Origin: Flavobacteriales bacterium UBA2669
GTDB lineage: Bacteria > Bacteroidota > Bacteroidia > Flavobacteriales_E > Vicingaceae
Direction of reading: 5' to 3'
Assembly (NCBI GenBank): GCA_002359215.1
Contig: DEMN01000012.1
Location: forward strand, 310,001 to 374,000
Length of the DNA stretch: 64,000 bases
In this document: positions 19,401-27,200 of the stretch, piece after piece
How positions within the stretch are numbered: position 1 is the stretch's first letter
How the letters are laid out: each line of letters begins with the position of its first letter
The notes under the pieces: model-generated
The model's input: only the letters and a program-made list of their open reading frames with translations
Database searches by the model: none
What the model was told of the DNA's origin: nothing
Position numbers and translations under genes: made by a program

Positions 19401-20716
19401 TTATTGATCCTAAAACTAATGTTGTTTTAACTACAGGAAACATTCCTTATGGTTCGCAAGTATTTGTGAAAAATAATGATAAAGTTAAAAAAGGAGATAA
19501 GATTTGTATATGGGATCCTTATAATGCTGTAATTCTTTCTGAGGTTGAAGGTAAAGTAGCATTTGAAAACTTTGAATTAGGGGTTACCTATAAAGAGGAG
19601 TCTGATGAGCAAACAGGATTTACTGAAAAAGTAATTTCTGAGTTTAAAGACAAGAAAAAAATTCCTTTGTTGAATATTGTTAATTCAAAAAATGAAGTTT
19701 TAAAAACCTATAACTTACCTGTAGGAGCTCACATTACAGTTAATGAAGGAGTTAAAGTTAAAGGAGGAGAAATTTTAGTAAAAATACCTCGTTCTGCGGG
19801 TGGTACTGCCGATATTACCGGTGGTCTTCCAAGAGTAACGGAGTTGTTTGAAGCTAGAAATCCATCTAATCCTGCAGTTGTATCTGAGATTGATGGTATC
19901 GTATCTTTTGGAAAAATTAAGAGAGGTAACCGTGAAATTATTGTTGAATCAAGAACAGGAGAAGTTAAAAAATATTTAGTTAACTTATCTAAACATATTT
20001 TGGTTCAAGAAAATGATTTTGTTAAAGCAGGTAACCCACTTTCTGAAGGCTCAATTACTCCATCAGATATTTTATCAATTAAAGGTCCTACAGCTGTTCA
20101 AGAGTACATTGTTAATGAAGTACAAGAGGTTTACCGTTTACAAGGTGTAAAGATTAATGATAAACACTTTGAGGTAATAGTAAGACAAATGATGCGTAAA
20201 GCACTTATTGAAGAACCTGGAGATACTAGATTCCTTGAAAAAGAAATTGTTAATAAACGTGATTTCATGGAAGAAAACGATTGGATTTTTGATAAGTATA
20301 TTGTTACTGATGCTGGAGAGTCTGAGGTGTTAAAAGCTGGACAGATTGTTTCTTCTCGTCAATTAAGAGATGAAAATTCTAAACTGAAGAGAATGGATAA
20401 GAAGATTGTTGAAAGTAGAGAGGCAATTCCAGCTACATCAAGTCCAATTATTCAAGGTATAACAAGAGCGTCACTTCAAACAGATAGCTTTATTTCTGCT
20501 GCATCTTTCCAAGAAACTACAAAAGTTCTAAATGAAGCTGCGATTAGAGGTAAAATGGATGATTTAGAAGGATTGAAAGAGAATGTAATTGTTGGTAAAC
20601 TAATACCAGCAGGAACTGGAATGAAAATGTTTAGAAACTTAATTGTTGGATCTAAAGAAGAATACGAACAGCTTTCAAAAGCTAAATCTAGTAGTGACGC
20701 AATTATTCAAGAATAA
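16406..20716 (+). CDS. rpoC: DNA-directed RNA polymerase subunit beta'
   Basis: The 1436-residue catalytic subunit has the N-terminal zinc site ('[20 protein letters not shown]'), the absolutely conserved Mg site '[15 protein letters not shown]', and '[18 protein letters not shown]'. The trigger-loop and bridge-helix region includes '[26 protein letters not shown]' and '[19 protein letters not shown]'. The second zinc cluster is '[14 protein letters not shown]'. Length fits Bacteroidota. It overlaps nothing, and a DUF3467 gene follows 12 bases later. Confidence 0.99.
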   Translation: [1436 protein letters not shown]

Positions 20717-20728
20717 AAAATAATTTAT

Positions 20729-21043
20729 ATGGATCAAGATAATCAAGACAATAAACTTAATATTGAATTAAATGAAGATATTGCTGATGGAATTTATTCT
20801 AACTTAGCAATTATAAGTCATTCTAATTCAGAATTTGTAATAGATTTTATAAAAGTAATGCCAGGAGTTCCTAAGGCAAAAGTGAAATCAAGAATATTGA
20901 TGACACCAGAACATGCAAAAAGGCTTTTACATGCATTACAAGATAATATTGATAAGTTTGAGTCTAAAATGGGTAAAATTAAAGACCCTGGACCTACAGG
21001 AGGAATTCCAATGAACTTTGGAGGACCAACTGCCGAAGCTTGA
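20729..21043 (+). CDS. DUF3467 family protein
   Basis: The 104-residue acidic protein ('LNIELNEDIADGIYSNLAIISHSNSEFVIDFIKVMPGVPKAKVKSRILMTPEHAKRLLHALQDNIDKFE') matches the DUF3467 family, found directly behind rpoC in many Bacteroidota. Its function is unknown, but the 12-base spacing and the shared terminator place it in the rpoBC transcript. The tail is Gly/Pro-rich ('DPGPTGGIPMNFGGPTAEA'). It has no signal peptide and is presumably cytoplasmic. Confidence 0.9.
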   Translation: MDQDNQDNKLNIELNEDIADGIYSNLAIISHSNSEFVIDFIKVMPGVPKAKVKSRILMTPEHAKRLLHALQDNIDKFESKMGKIKDPGPTGGIPMNFGGPTAEA

Positions 21044-21065
21044 TAATAATGATTTTAAGTAATTT

Positions 21066-21099
21066 AAAAAGAGGTTGAATTTTTTCAACCTCTTTTTTA
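21066..21099 (+). terminator. Intrinsic terminator of the rpoBC operon
   Basis: A 14-bp perfect stem (AAAAAGAGGTTGAA / TTCAACCTCTTTTT) around a four-base loop ends in a T-run, 23 bases after the DUF3467 stop. Confidence 0.9.
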
Positions 21100-21106
21100 T
21101 GCATAT

Positions 21107-21145
21107 AAAAAAAGCCGAATTATATCCTGATATAATTCGGCTTTT
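21107..21145 (-). terminator. Intrinsic terminator of tRNA-Leu
   Basis: A 17-bp perfect stem at 21110-21126 and 21129-21145 with a two-base loop, A-rich on its left side, so it reads as a U-run on the minus strand just after tRNA-Leu. It lies back to back with the rpoBC terminator. Confidence 0.85.
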
Positions 21146-21165
21146 AAGTTTTCTTCTCTTACCTG

Positions 21166-21247
21166 TACCTGAGATGGGACTCGAACCCACACGTCTTACG
21201 ACACACGCACCTCAAGCGTGCCTGTATACCAATTTCAGCACTCAGGT
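21166..21247 (-). tRNA. tRNA-Leu (anticodon GAG)
   Basis: On the minus strand the acceptor arms ACCTGAG/CTCAGGT pair fully. The anticodon stem CACGC/GCGTG encloses loop TTGAGGT. A long variable arm (TGTCGTAAGACG) marks class II, and the T loop is GTTCGAGTC. The discriminator is A. The length is 82 bases and CCA is not encoded. Confidence 0.96.
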
Positions 21248-21461
21248 AGTACACGCATACAAATTTAAAAATTATAAATGGTAAACACACCTATAAAAAC
21301 AAGGAATTTTTTTCTATTTGAAAGGTATATTTTCAATATGAAAATGCCACAACAATCGAATTGTATTTAAAATTCTGGATATCAATTATTTGTTTTTTTT
21401 GGATAAATCATTGGACAAGAGAATAATGTTAAAATATTTATAAACTAAAAAATATAAAATT

Positions 21462-22091
21462 ATGAAAAAGTTAAAATTAATATTACTTGCAACGATTACA
21501 GTAAGTATGAGTGCTTATGCACAAGATGATACTAGAGATGATCTTAGAATAGGAGCTAAAGTAGGAGTTAATAAAGCTAATATTTATGATGAAAATAATG
21601 ATGAGTTTGTTGCTGACCCTAATTATGGTATGGCTGTAGGTGGTTTTATAGCAATTCCTATAGGGACGTATTTAGGATTTCATCCTGAGGTAATGTTCTC
21701 TCAAAAAGGATTTAAAGGTAAAGGAACCATTTTTGGTAGTGAATATAAATTAGAAAGAACAACTAATTATTTGGATGTCCCTTTATTATTTGCTTTTAAA
21801 CCAGCCAAAAATATTACTTTATTAGCAGGACCACAATATTCTTATTTATTATCTAGAAAAGATGAATTTACCGGATTTGGTATTGATATTAATGATGAAG
21901 AGGAGTTTGAAAATGAAAACTTGCGTAAAAATACTATGGGTGCTGCAGTAGGGTTGGATTTAAATTTTAATAATATTGTAATTGGTGGTCGTGCTTCATG
22001 GGATTTACAAGATAATCACGGAGATGGAACATCATCAACACCTCGATATAAAAATATGTTGTTGCAAGCTACCCTTGGTATAGTTTTTTAA
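21462..22091 (+). CDS. Outer-membrane beta-barrel protein (PorT-like fold)
   Basis: The 209-residue protein has a clear signal peptide ('MKKLKLILLATITVSMSAYAQ') and then alternating amphipathic strands with motifs of the small eight-stranded Bacteroidota barrels: 'LRIGAKVGVNKANIYDE', 'GFIAIPIGTYLGFHPEVMFSQKGFKG', 'LDVPLLFAFKPAKNITLLAGPQYSYLLS' and 'GAAVGLDLNFNNIVIGGRASWDL'. It ends with an outer-membrane C-terminal Phe. The specific role is unknown. A small membrane-protein gene follows 41 bases downstream and probably shares the transcript. Confidence 0.85.
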   Translation: MKKLKLILLATITVSMSAYAQDDTRDDLRIGAKVGVNKANIYDENNDEFVADPNYGMAVGGFIAIPIGTYLGFHPEVMFSQKGFKGKGTIFGSEYKLERTTNYLDVPLLFAFKPAKNITLLAGPQYSYLLSRKDEFTGFGIDINDEEEFENENLRKNTMGAAVGLDLNFNNIVIGGRASWDLQDNHGDGTSSTPRYKNMLLQATLGIVF

Positions 22092-22132
22092 TTTAATAAA
22101 TCTAATGTTTAATAGAAAAAAAAAATAATAAT

Positions 22133-22288
22133 ATGGGAAATTTATTATATACAATAGCAATTATATTAATTATTTTATGGATTATAGGATTCGTTGGATT
22201 TAATTTAGGTAATTTAATTCATATACTACTGGTAATTGCCGTAATTGCTGTGTTATTAAGAGTTATAAGAGGAAATAAACCATTTTAA
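22133..22288 (+). CDS. Lmo0937-like small membrane protein (DUF5670 type)
   Basis: The 51-residue protein reads as two membrane helices, 'LLYTIAIILIILWIIGFVGF' and 'LIHILLVIAVIAVLLRVI', ending 'RGNKPF'. This matches the widespread small Lmo0937 family, which in many bacteria is associated with stress. No function is established here. It follows the beta-barrel gene by 41 bases and precedes a perfect terminator, so the two form a small operon. Confidence 0.85.
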   Translation: MGNLLYTIAIILIILWIIGFVGFNLGNLIHILLVIAVIAVLLRVIRGNKPF

Positions 22289-22310
22289 TAAATTTAAAAT
22301 AATTAAAACA

Positions 22311-22344
22311 AAAAAGTTCTAACATTTAAATGTTAGAACTTTTT
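22311..22344 (+). terminator. Intrinsic terminator after the small membrane-protein gene
   Basis: A perfect 17-bp inverted repeat (AAAAAGTTCTAACATTT and its complement, 22311-22327 with 22328-22344) ends in a T-run. It could serve both directions. The next 156 bases up to 22500 contain nothing I can assign. Confidence 0.85.
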
Positions 22345-22500
22345 TGTTCTTGTGACTTAGCTAAGTTTTCATTTACATTTTTTAAATGGAGAATTGTTCC
22401 ATTGTTCGTATATTTTAATAACATAATTTATTTTTATATTAATTATTTCAGAATATTGGTTTTATCGTTTTAAACTTTCTATTAATACAAAGAATAAAAA

Positions 22501-22962
22501 TTATCTTAAAATATTATCTATAACAGATAGAAAATCACACTTTCTTCTTCTAGCTATTTCAAAAGAGTCTTTATTGTTCATTATAATTTGATTGTTTTTT
22601 TTATTAAAAGAATGTATCTTATGAGTGTTTATAAGCACACTTTTGTTTATTTTAAAGAAAAAATAATCACCTAATAATGTTTCAAACTCTCTAATTGATT
22701 TGGTAGCTAAAATAATACTATGTCTTTCGGTTATGACATTAGTGTAAGACTGATTTGCTTTAAAATATTGTATTTGATTAATAGGAACAAAATTAATTTT
22801 AGAAATTCCTTTAATCGGAATAGTTGAAGATTGTCGGATTTTTAGGAGTTCATGTATTTGAGATTCAAGAAAACAAATTTTTTGCATATTACTATCTATT
22901 GCTTTTTGCAATTCTTTAATATGAATTCGTGCATTTTGAATATTATGTATTTGGTCATTCAT
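22501..22962 (-). CDS. Stand-alone LytTR DNA-binding regulator
   Basis: The 153-residue protein has a coiled-coil N-terminus (about 1-45, 'ARIHIKELQKAIDSNMQKICFLESQIHELL') in place of a receiver domain. A LytTR domain follows (about 50-150): 'INQIQYFKANQSYTNVITERHSIILATKSIREFETLL' and 'FFKINKSVLINTHKIHSF...FEIARRRKCDFL'. LytTR domains bind paired direct repeats of about nine bases. It is divergent from a second LytTR gene, and the 232-base region between them holds a LytTR box and palindromes. With no receiver domain, its input signal is unknown; dimerisation through the coil is likely. Confidence 0.88.
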   Translation of the reverse strand: MNDQIHNIQNARIHIKELQKAIDSNMQKICFLESQIHELLKIRQSSTIPIKGISKINFVPINQIQYFKANQSYTNVITERHSIILATKSIREFETLLGDYFFFKINKSVLINTHKIHSFNKKNNQIIMNNKDSFEIARRRKCDFLSVIDNILR

Positions 22963-22997
22963 TAGGCTGCTAATATATAACGTTTTAATTGAAAAAA

Positions 22998-23041
22998 AAA
23001 TAAGTATTTATACTTATTCAAATAAGTATAAATACTTATTT
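22998..23041. repeat. Perfect 21-bp inverted repeat made of two AAGTATAAATACTT palindromes
   Basis: 22998-23018 and 23021-23041 are perfect inverted copies with a CA centre. Each arm itself contains the palindrome AATAAGTAT-NN-ATACTTATT. It lies in the divergent LytTR intergenic region, 43 bases upstream of the LytTR box measured from the right-hand palindrome (23024-23037). The same palindrome recurs before the injection-system operon. It could be an operator, or a cruciform between the divergent genes. Confidence 0.7.
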
Positions 23042-23080
23042 GTAAAATTCCTTTTTGGGAGGAACAAAATAAAAAAAATG

Positions 23081-23110
23081 ACCGTTCATTGGTCAAAATC
23101 GACCGTTAGT
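23081..23110 (+). promoter_or_regulatory. LytTR box upstream of the plus-strand LytTR gene
   Basis: The direct repeats ACCGTTCAT (23081-23089) and ACCGTTAGT (23102-23110) are separated by exactly 12 bases. Both fit the published LytTR half-site [TA][AC][CA]GTTN[AG][TG]. The box ends 20 bases before the -33 TTG, a good place for an activator. An almost identical copy stands at 54201-54230. Confidence 0.82.
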
Positions 23111-23130
23111 TAGATGGATGAACCATTTTT

Positions 23131-23160
23131 TTGATTTTAAAATCTTTTCGTTTACGTTTG
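23131..23160 (+). promoter_or_regulatory. Promoter of the LytTR/Rhs operon (TTG-N19-TACGTTTG)
   Basis: TTG at 23131-23133 and TACGTTTG at 23153-23160 with 19 bases between match the Bacteroidota sigma-A promoter. The predicted start near 23167 leaves a leader of about 28 bases before the TTG start codon at 23195. Confidence 0.8.
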
Positions 23161-23194
23161 GATTTTATTTTAACATTATTTTATTCATAATTTT

Positions 23195-23674
23195 TTGATA
23201 GTACTTAAAGAAAATAACGAAACAATATTTCTGCAAAAAAAAATAGTAGAATTAGAAAAGTTATTAGCTCAAACTAAAAAAAAATTAAAGTTGGAAGCTG
23301 AACATAATAGGCAGCTCAAAGCTATACTAAAAGAAGAACACCCTGTTAGAAAATCAAAGATTATTACCATTAAAAGTGCCACTAAAATAGAATTTGTAAA
23401 TGTAGATGATATAATATGTTGCGATGCAGATGAAGTATACACACATGTTAGATTAAACGACAATAGAAAAATTACGGTAGCAAAGCCATTAAGCACATTT
23501 GAAACCCTATTAGAAGGACACGATTTTTTTAGAATAAGTAAGAGCCATATTATTAACCCGAATTATATGATAATATTATATAAAGACCGAAATCAAATTT
23601 TATTACAAGGAAATATTGTATTAGACATTGCCAGGAGAAGAAAGGTGGAATTTTTGAAAATACTTAAACATTAA
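23195..23674 (+). CDS. Stand-alone LytTR DNA-binding regulator, probably autoregulated
   Basis: This 159-residue protein has the same plan as its divergent neighbour: an N-terminal coiled coil (about 8-48, 'KIVELEKLLAQTKKKLKLEAEHNRQLKAIL') and a LytTR domain (about 55-158, 'KIEFVNVDDIICCDADEVYTHVRL', 'PLSTFETLL', 'FFRISKSHIINPNYMIILYKDRNQIL', 'IARRRKVEFLKIL'). The start codon is TTG, because there is no in-frame ATG in the first 120 codons. Its own promoter carries a LytTR box, so autoregulation is likely. It is the first gene of a plus-strand run reaching 45531. It is the best candidate regulator of the injection-system operon, which has the same promoter. Confidence 0.88.
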   Translation: MIVLKENNETIFLQKKIVELEKLLAQTKKKLKLEAEHNRQLKAILKEEHPVRKSKIITIKSATKIEFVNVDDIICCDADEVYTHVRLNDNRKITVAKPLSTFETLLEGHDFFRISKSHIINPNYMIILYKDRNQILLQGNIVLDIARRRKVEFLKILKH

Positions 23675-23718
23675 CAATAAATAATTAAATCCATATTAAT
23701 AATCTAAACATTCATAAA

Positions 23719-24141
23719 ATGAAAAAAACAAAACAAATTTTATTATTGACTATGCTATTAACTTTTTCAACTTACTCTTTTGCTCAGAGTATTTTAGATT
23801 CTAATAATGATACCGTGGCAGTAGTAAATAATGGTTTAGTTATAAATAGTGTTGGAGATTCTGTTGGAGAGTTTCTAACTAACGGACAAGTAAAAAATAA
23901 TACAGGTGAGTTAATAGGTTCAATTGAAGGAAATCAATTTAAAAACCAAGAAGGTGTTTTAATAGGGTATTTAGATGAAAATAATAATGTGTATGATATT
24001 AATGGAGATCAAATAGGTAAAATACAGTCTCAAACAATAGTTTATGACTTAAATAATATGATTATTGGAACAAGTACATCGGCTATAGAGTCAACTAAAT
24101 TAGCAGCTTATTTCTTTTTCTTTTTTAATCAGGTTTTTTAA
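23719..24141 (+). CDS. Small secreted protein with short Gly-Asp/Asn repeats
   Basis: This 140-residue protein is of no family I can name. A signal peptide ('MKKTKQILLLTMLLTFSTYSFAQ') is followed by about six short repeats of the form 'NGxVxNxxGxxIGxI' (for example 'NTGELIGSIEGN', 'QEGVLIGYLDEN', 'INGDQIGKIQSQ'), likely a small beta-helix or stacked hairpins. The tail is 'LAAYFFFFFNQVF', a striking Phe run ending in Phe, which could contact a membrane or barrel machinery. It lies 44 bases behind the LytTR gene and 67 before the FG-GAP gene, so it is probably cotranscribed. Confidence 0.6.
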   Translation: MKKTKQILLLTMLLTFSTYSFAQSILDSNNDTVAVVNNGLVINSVGDSVGEFLTNGQVKNNTGELIGSIEGNQFKNQEGVLIGYLDENNNVYDINGDQIGKIQSQTIVYDLNNMIIGTSTSAIESTKLAAYFFFFFNQVF

Positions 24142-24208
24142 TTTTTTAAATGGAAAAGGATAAGAGTTTAAGGTTAAACAATAAGGAAATGAGTTAATGT
24201 AAATAATT

Positions 24209-27200
24209 ATGAGAAATAGTATTATATATTTGTTGGGGGTTGTATTAATTTTTAGTACAACTAATGTATCAACCCAGATAACAGAACTAAAAAGTTACGT
24301 AAAAATTAGTGATACATCAGGTAATTTTACAGGGGTATTAGATAATAGCGATAATTTTGGAGGTGCAGAAGGTATCGGAGATTTAGATGGAGATGGAATT
24401 GAAGATATTGCTGTTGCAGCACATCTTGATGATGATGGAGCTACGGATGCGGGAGCAATTTGGATTTTGTTTTTGAATTTGGATGGATCTGTTAAGTCGC
24501 ATCAAAAAATATCTAATTTAGAAGGAAGTTTAGGAAATATTTTTCATGCACAGGAATATGTGGGGTATGACATTTCAAATTTGGGAGACTTAGATGGAGA
24601 TGGGGTAGTAGATATTGCTGTTGGAGCACCATTTAGTAATAATTCCGGTACTAATAAAGGAACAGTATATATATTGTTTTTAAATACAGATGGTACTGTA
24701 AAAAGTACTCAGGAAATTAGAGCAGGTGTGTCAGGTTTTACAGCAACTATCGATTACAATGATTATTTTGGAGAATCAATAACAAATTTAGGAGATTTAG
24801 ATGGAGATGGAGTAATAGATATTGCTGTTGGTGCTCGTGGAGATGATGATGGAGGATCGGATAGGGGAGCTGTTTATATATTATTTTTAGATACAGATGG
24901 AACGGTAAAGTCATATCAGAAAATTTCTGATACGCAAGGTAATTTTACGGGTACTCTAAATTATAATGTAAGATTTGGAAGTGGATTGGAGAATATTGGA
25001 GATTTAGATGGAGATGGAGTAGTAGATATTATTGTAGGTTCTTTTTGGGATGATGATGGTGGAACAGATCGTGGAGCAATATGGGTATTGTTTTTAGATA
25101 CAAATGGAACAGTAAAGTCACATCAAAAAATTTCTGACACACAAGGTGGTTTTGGTGGTGTTTTAGATAATTCAGACATTTTTGGATCATCTAACTTGTT
25201 TTTAGGAGATGTAGATAATGATGGATATGCTAACATATTGGTTACGGTATCTGGTGATGATGATGGAGGAACTGATAGAGGTGCTGTTTGGTTATTAAAC
25301 CTCAATACAGATGGTACTGTTCGAGATGAATTTAAAATTAGTGATAGTTTATCTACCTTTAATGGAGTCTTGTCAAATGGAGATAGGTTTGGCAGTAGAA
25401 TTTCATTACTTGGAGATATTAATAATGATGGAATATTAGACTTTGTTGTAGGAGCAGCTGGGACTGATGATGGAGGAACCGATAGAGGAGCATTTTATAT
25501 AATGTCATTTGATGCAGCTCCTACAGAAGAAGCATTCGTTAAAAATGTTTATAAAATAAGTGATACAGAAGGTGGTTTCACAGGTACACTTGATAATACA
25601 GATTATTTTGGTTATGGAATAGCTGAATTAGGAGATTTAGATGGTGATGGAGTGGAAGACGTTGTTGTTGGAGCAGTTAGGGATGGTGATGGCGTGACTT
25701 ACGCAGGAGCATTATGGGTGTTGTTTTTAAATACAAATGGAACGGTAAAATCACATCAAAAAATTTCTAATTTAGAAGGAGGTCTTGGAAATATTTTACA
25801 TTATCAAGAATATTTTGGATTCGAGATAGAAAATATAGGAGATATAGATGGAGATGGGGTAGTAGATATAGCTGTGGGAACTCCCCTGAGCAATAATTCC
25901 GGCACGAACAAAGGAACTATTTATGTTCTATTTTTAAATACAGATGGAACGGTAAAATCGATGCAGGAAATTAGAGCTGGAGTTGCTGGTTTTACGGGAA
26001 CAATTGATTATAATGATTATTTAGGAACATCTATTACCAATTTAGGAGATTTAGATGGCGATGGTATTGTAGATATAGCGGTTAGTGCTCGTGGAGATGA
26101 TGATGGAGGAACCGATAGAGGTGCCGTGTGGGTTTTATTTCTTGATTCTAATGCAACAGTTAAGTCTTATCAGAAAATAAGTGATACAGCAGGTGGTTTT
26201 ACAGGGGTGTTAGATAATAGTGATCAGTTTGGCTATGGAGTAGAAAATATAGGCGACCTCAATAAAGATGGTGTAACAGATATTATTGTAGGTGCTATAG
26301 GTGATGATGATGGAGGTACAGATCGTGGTGCGGTATGGATTTTATTTTTAAATACAGATGGAACAGTAAAATCACATCAAAAAATTTCTTCCACAAGTGG
26401 AAATTTTGATGGAGTGATAGATGATGGAGATAGATTTGGAAGAGCATCACTTTCATTAGGAGATATGGATGGTGATGGATATGTTAATATTATAGTAACT
26501 GCTACTAGTGATGATGACGGAGGAACAGACCAGGGTGCTGCTTGGATGTTAAATGTTGATAATGATGGTGTCGTAAAATCCTATAAGAAAATTAGTGAGT
26601 TACAAGGTGGGTTTAGTTATGATTTAGATAATACTGATCTTTTTGGTATTAATGCAACGGCTATTGGAGATATTGATAATGATGGTTATCTGGAATTTGT
26701 TGTGTGCTCAGTATTAGATGATGACGGAGGAACAGACCGTGGAGCTTTTTATATTATAACTTTAAACTTTCCCTTTTTTGTAAATTATGTAACCACTCAA
26801 GAAACCCCTGATACCTTGGGAAGTATAGAGTTAACTCCGACAGGAGGAACACCCCCTTATTACTATTTTTGGGATGATGGAGATCAATCTCAAAATAGAT
26901 ATAATTTAGAGTCAGGGTTATATAGTGTTACCATTGTTGATACTTTAATGGATTCTCTTAATTTGGTGATACCTGTTGATGTGGAAGTTCAAATTGCAGA
27001 TTCACAAGGAGTAACTTTCAATAATCGTTATTTAGAAAAAACAGCAGCAACTGGTTGGGGTACAGGAAAAATGAGTTTCTCAAATGTAGTAAAAGGCGAT
27101 GGATCTGTGAGAGTTGAAATAATAAATGATAATAAAGAATGGGCTTTTGGGTATAGATTATCAGCTAATGCTCAAGCAGTTTATTACGATAGTTTAGATT

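Noticed and set aside
23055..23080. GGGAGGAAC as a Shine-Dalgarno for a gene starting at 23078
   Set aside because: The frame that follows is closed quickly and the stretch lies upstream of the conserved LytTR box; it is not present at the sister promoter.
24290..26770. CRISPR-like array because of regularly spaced DNA repeats
   Set aside because: The repeats are in frame, about 200 bases apart and variable, and encode FG-GAP units; there are no unique spacers.
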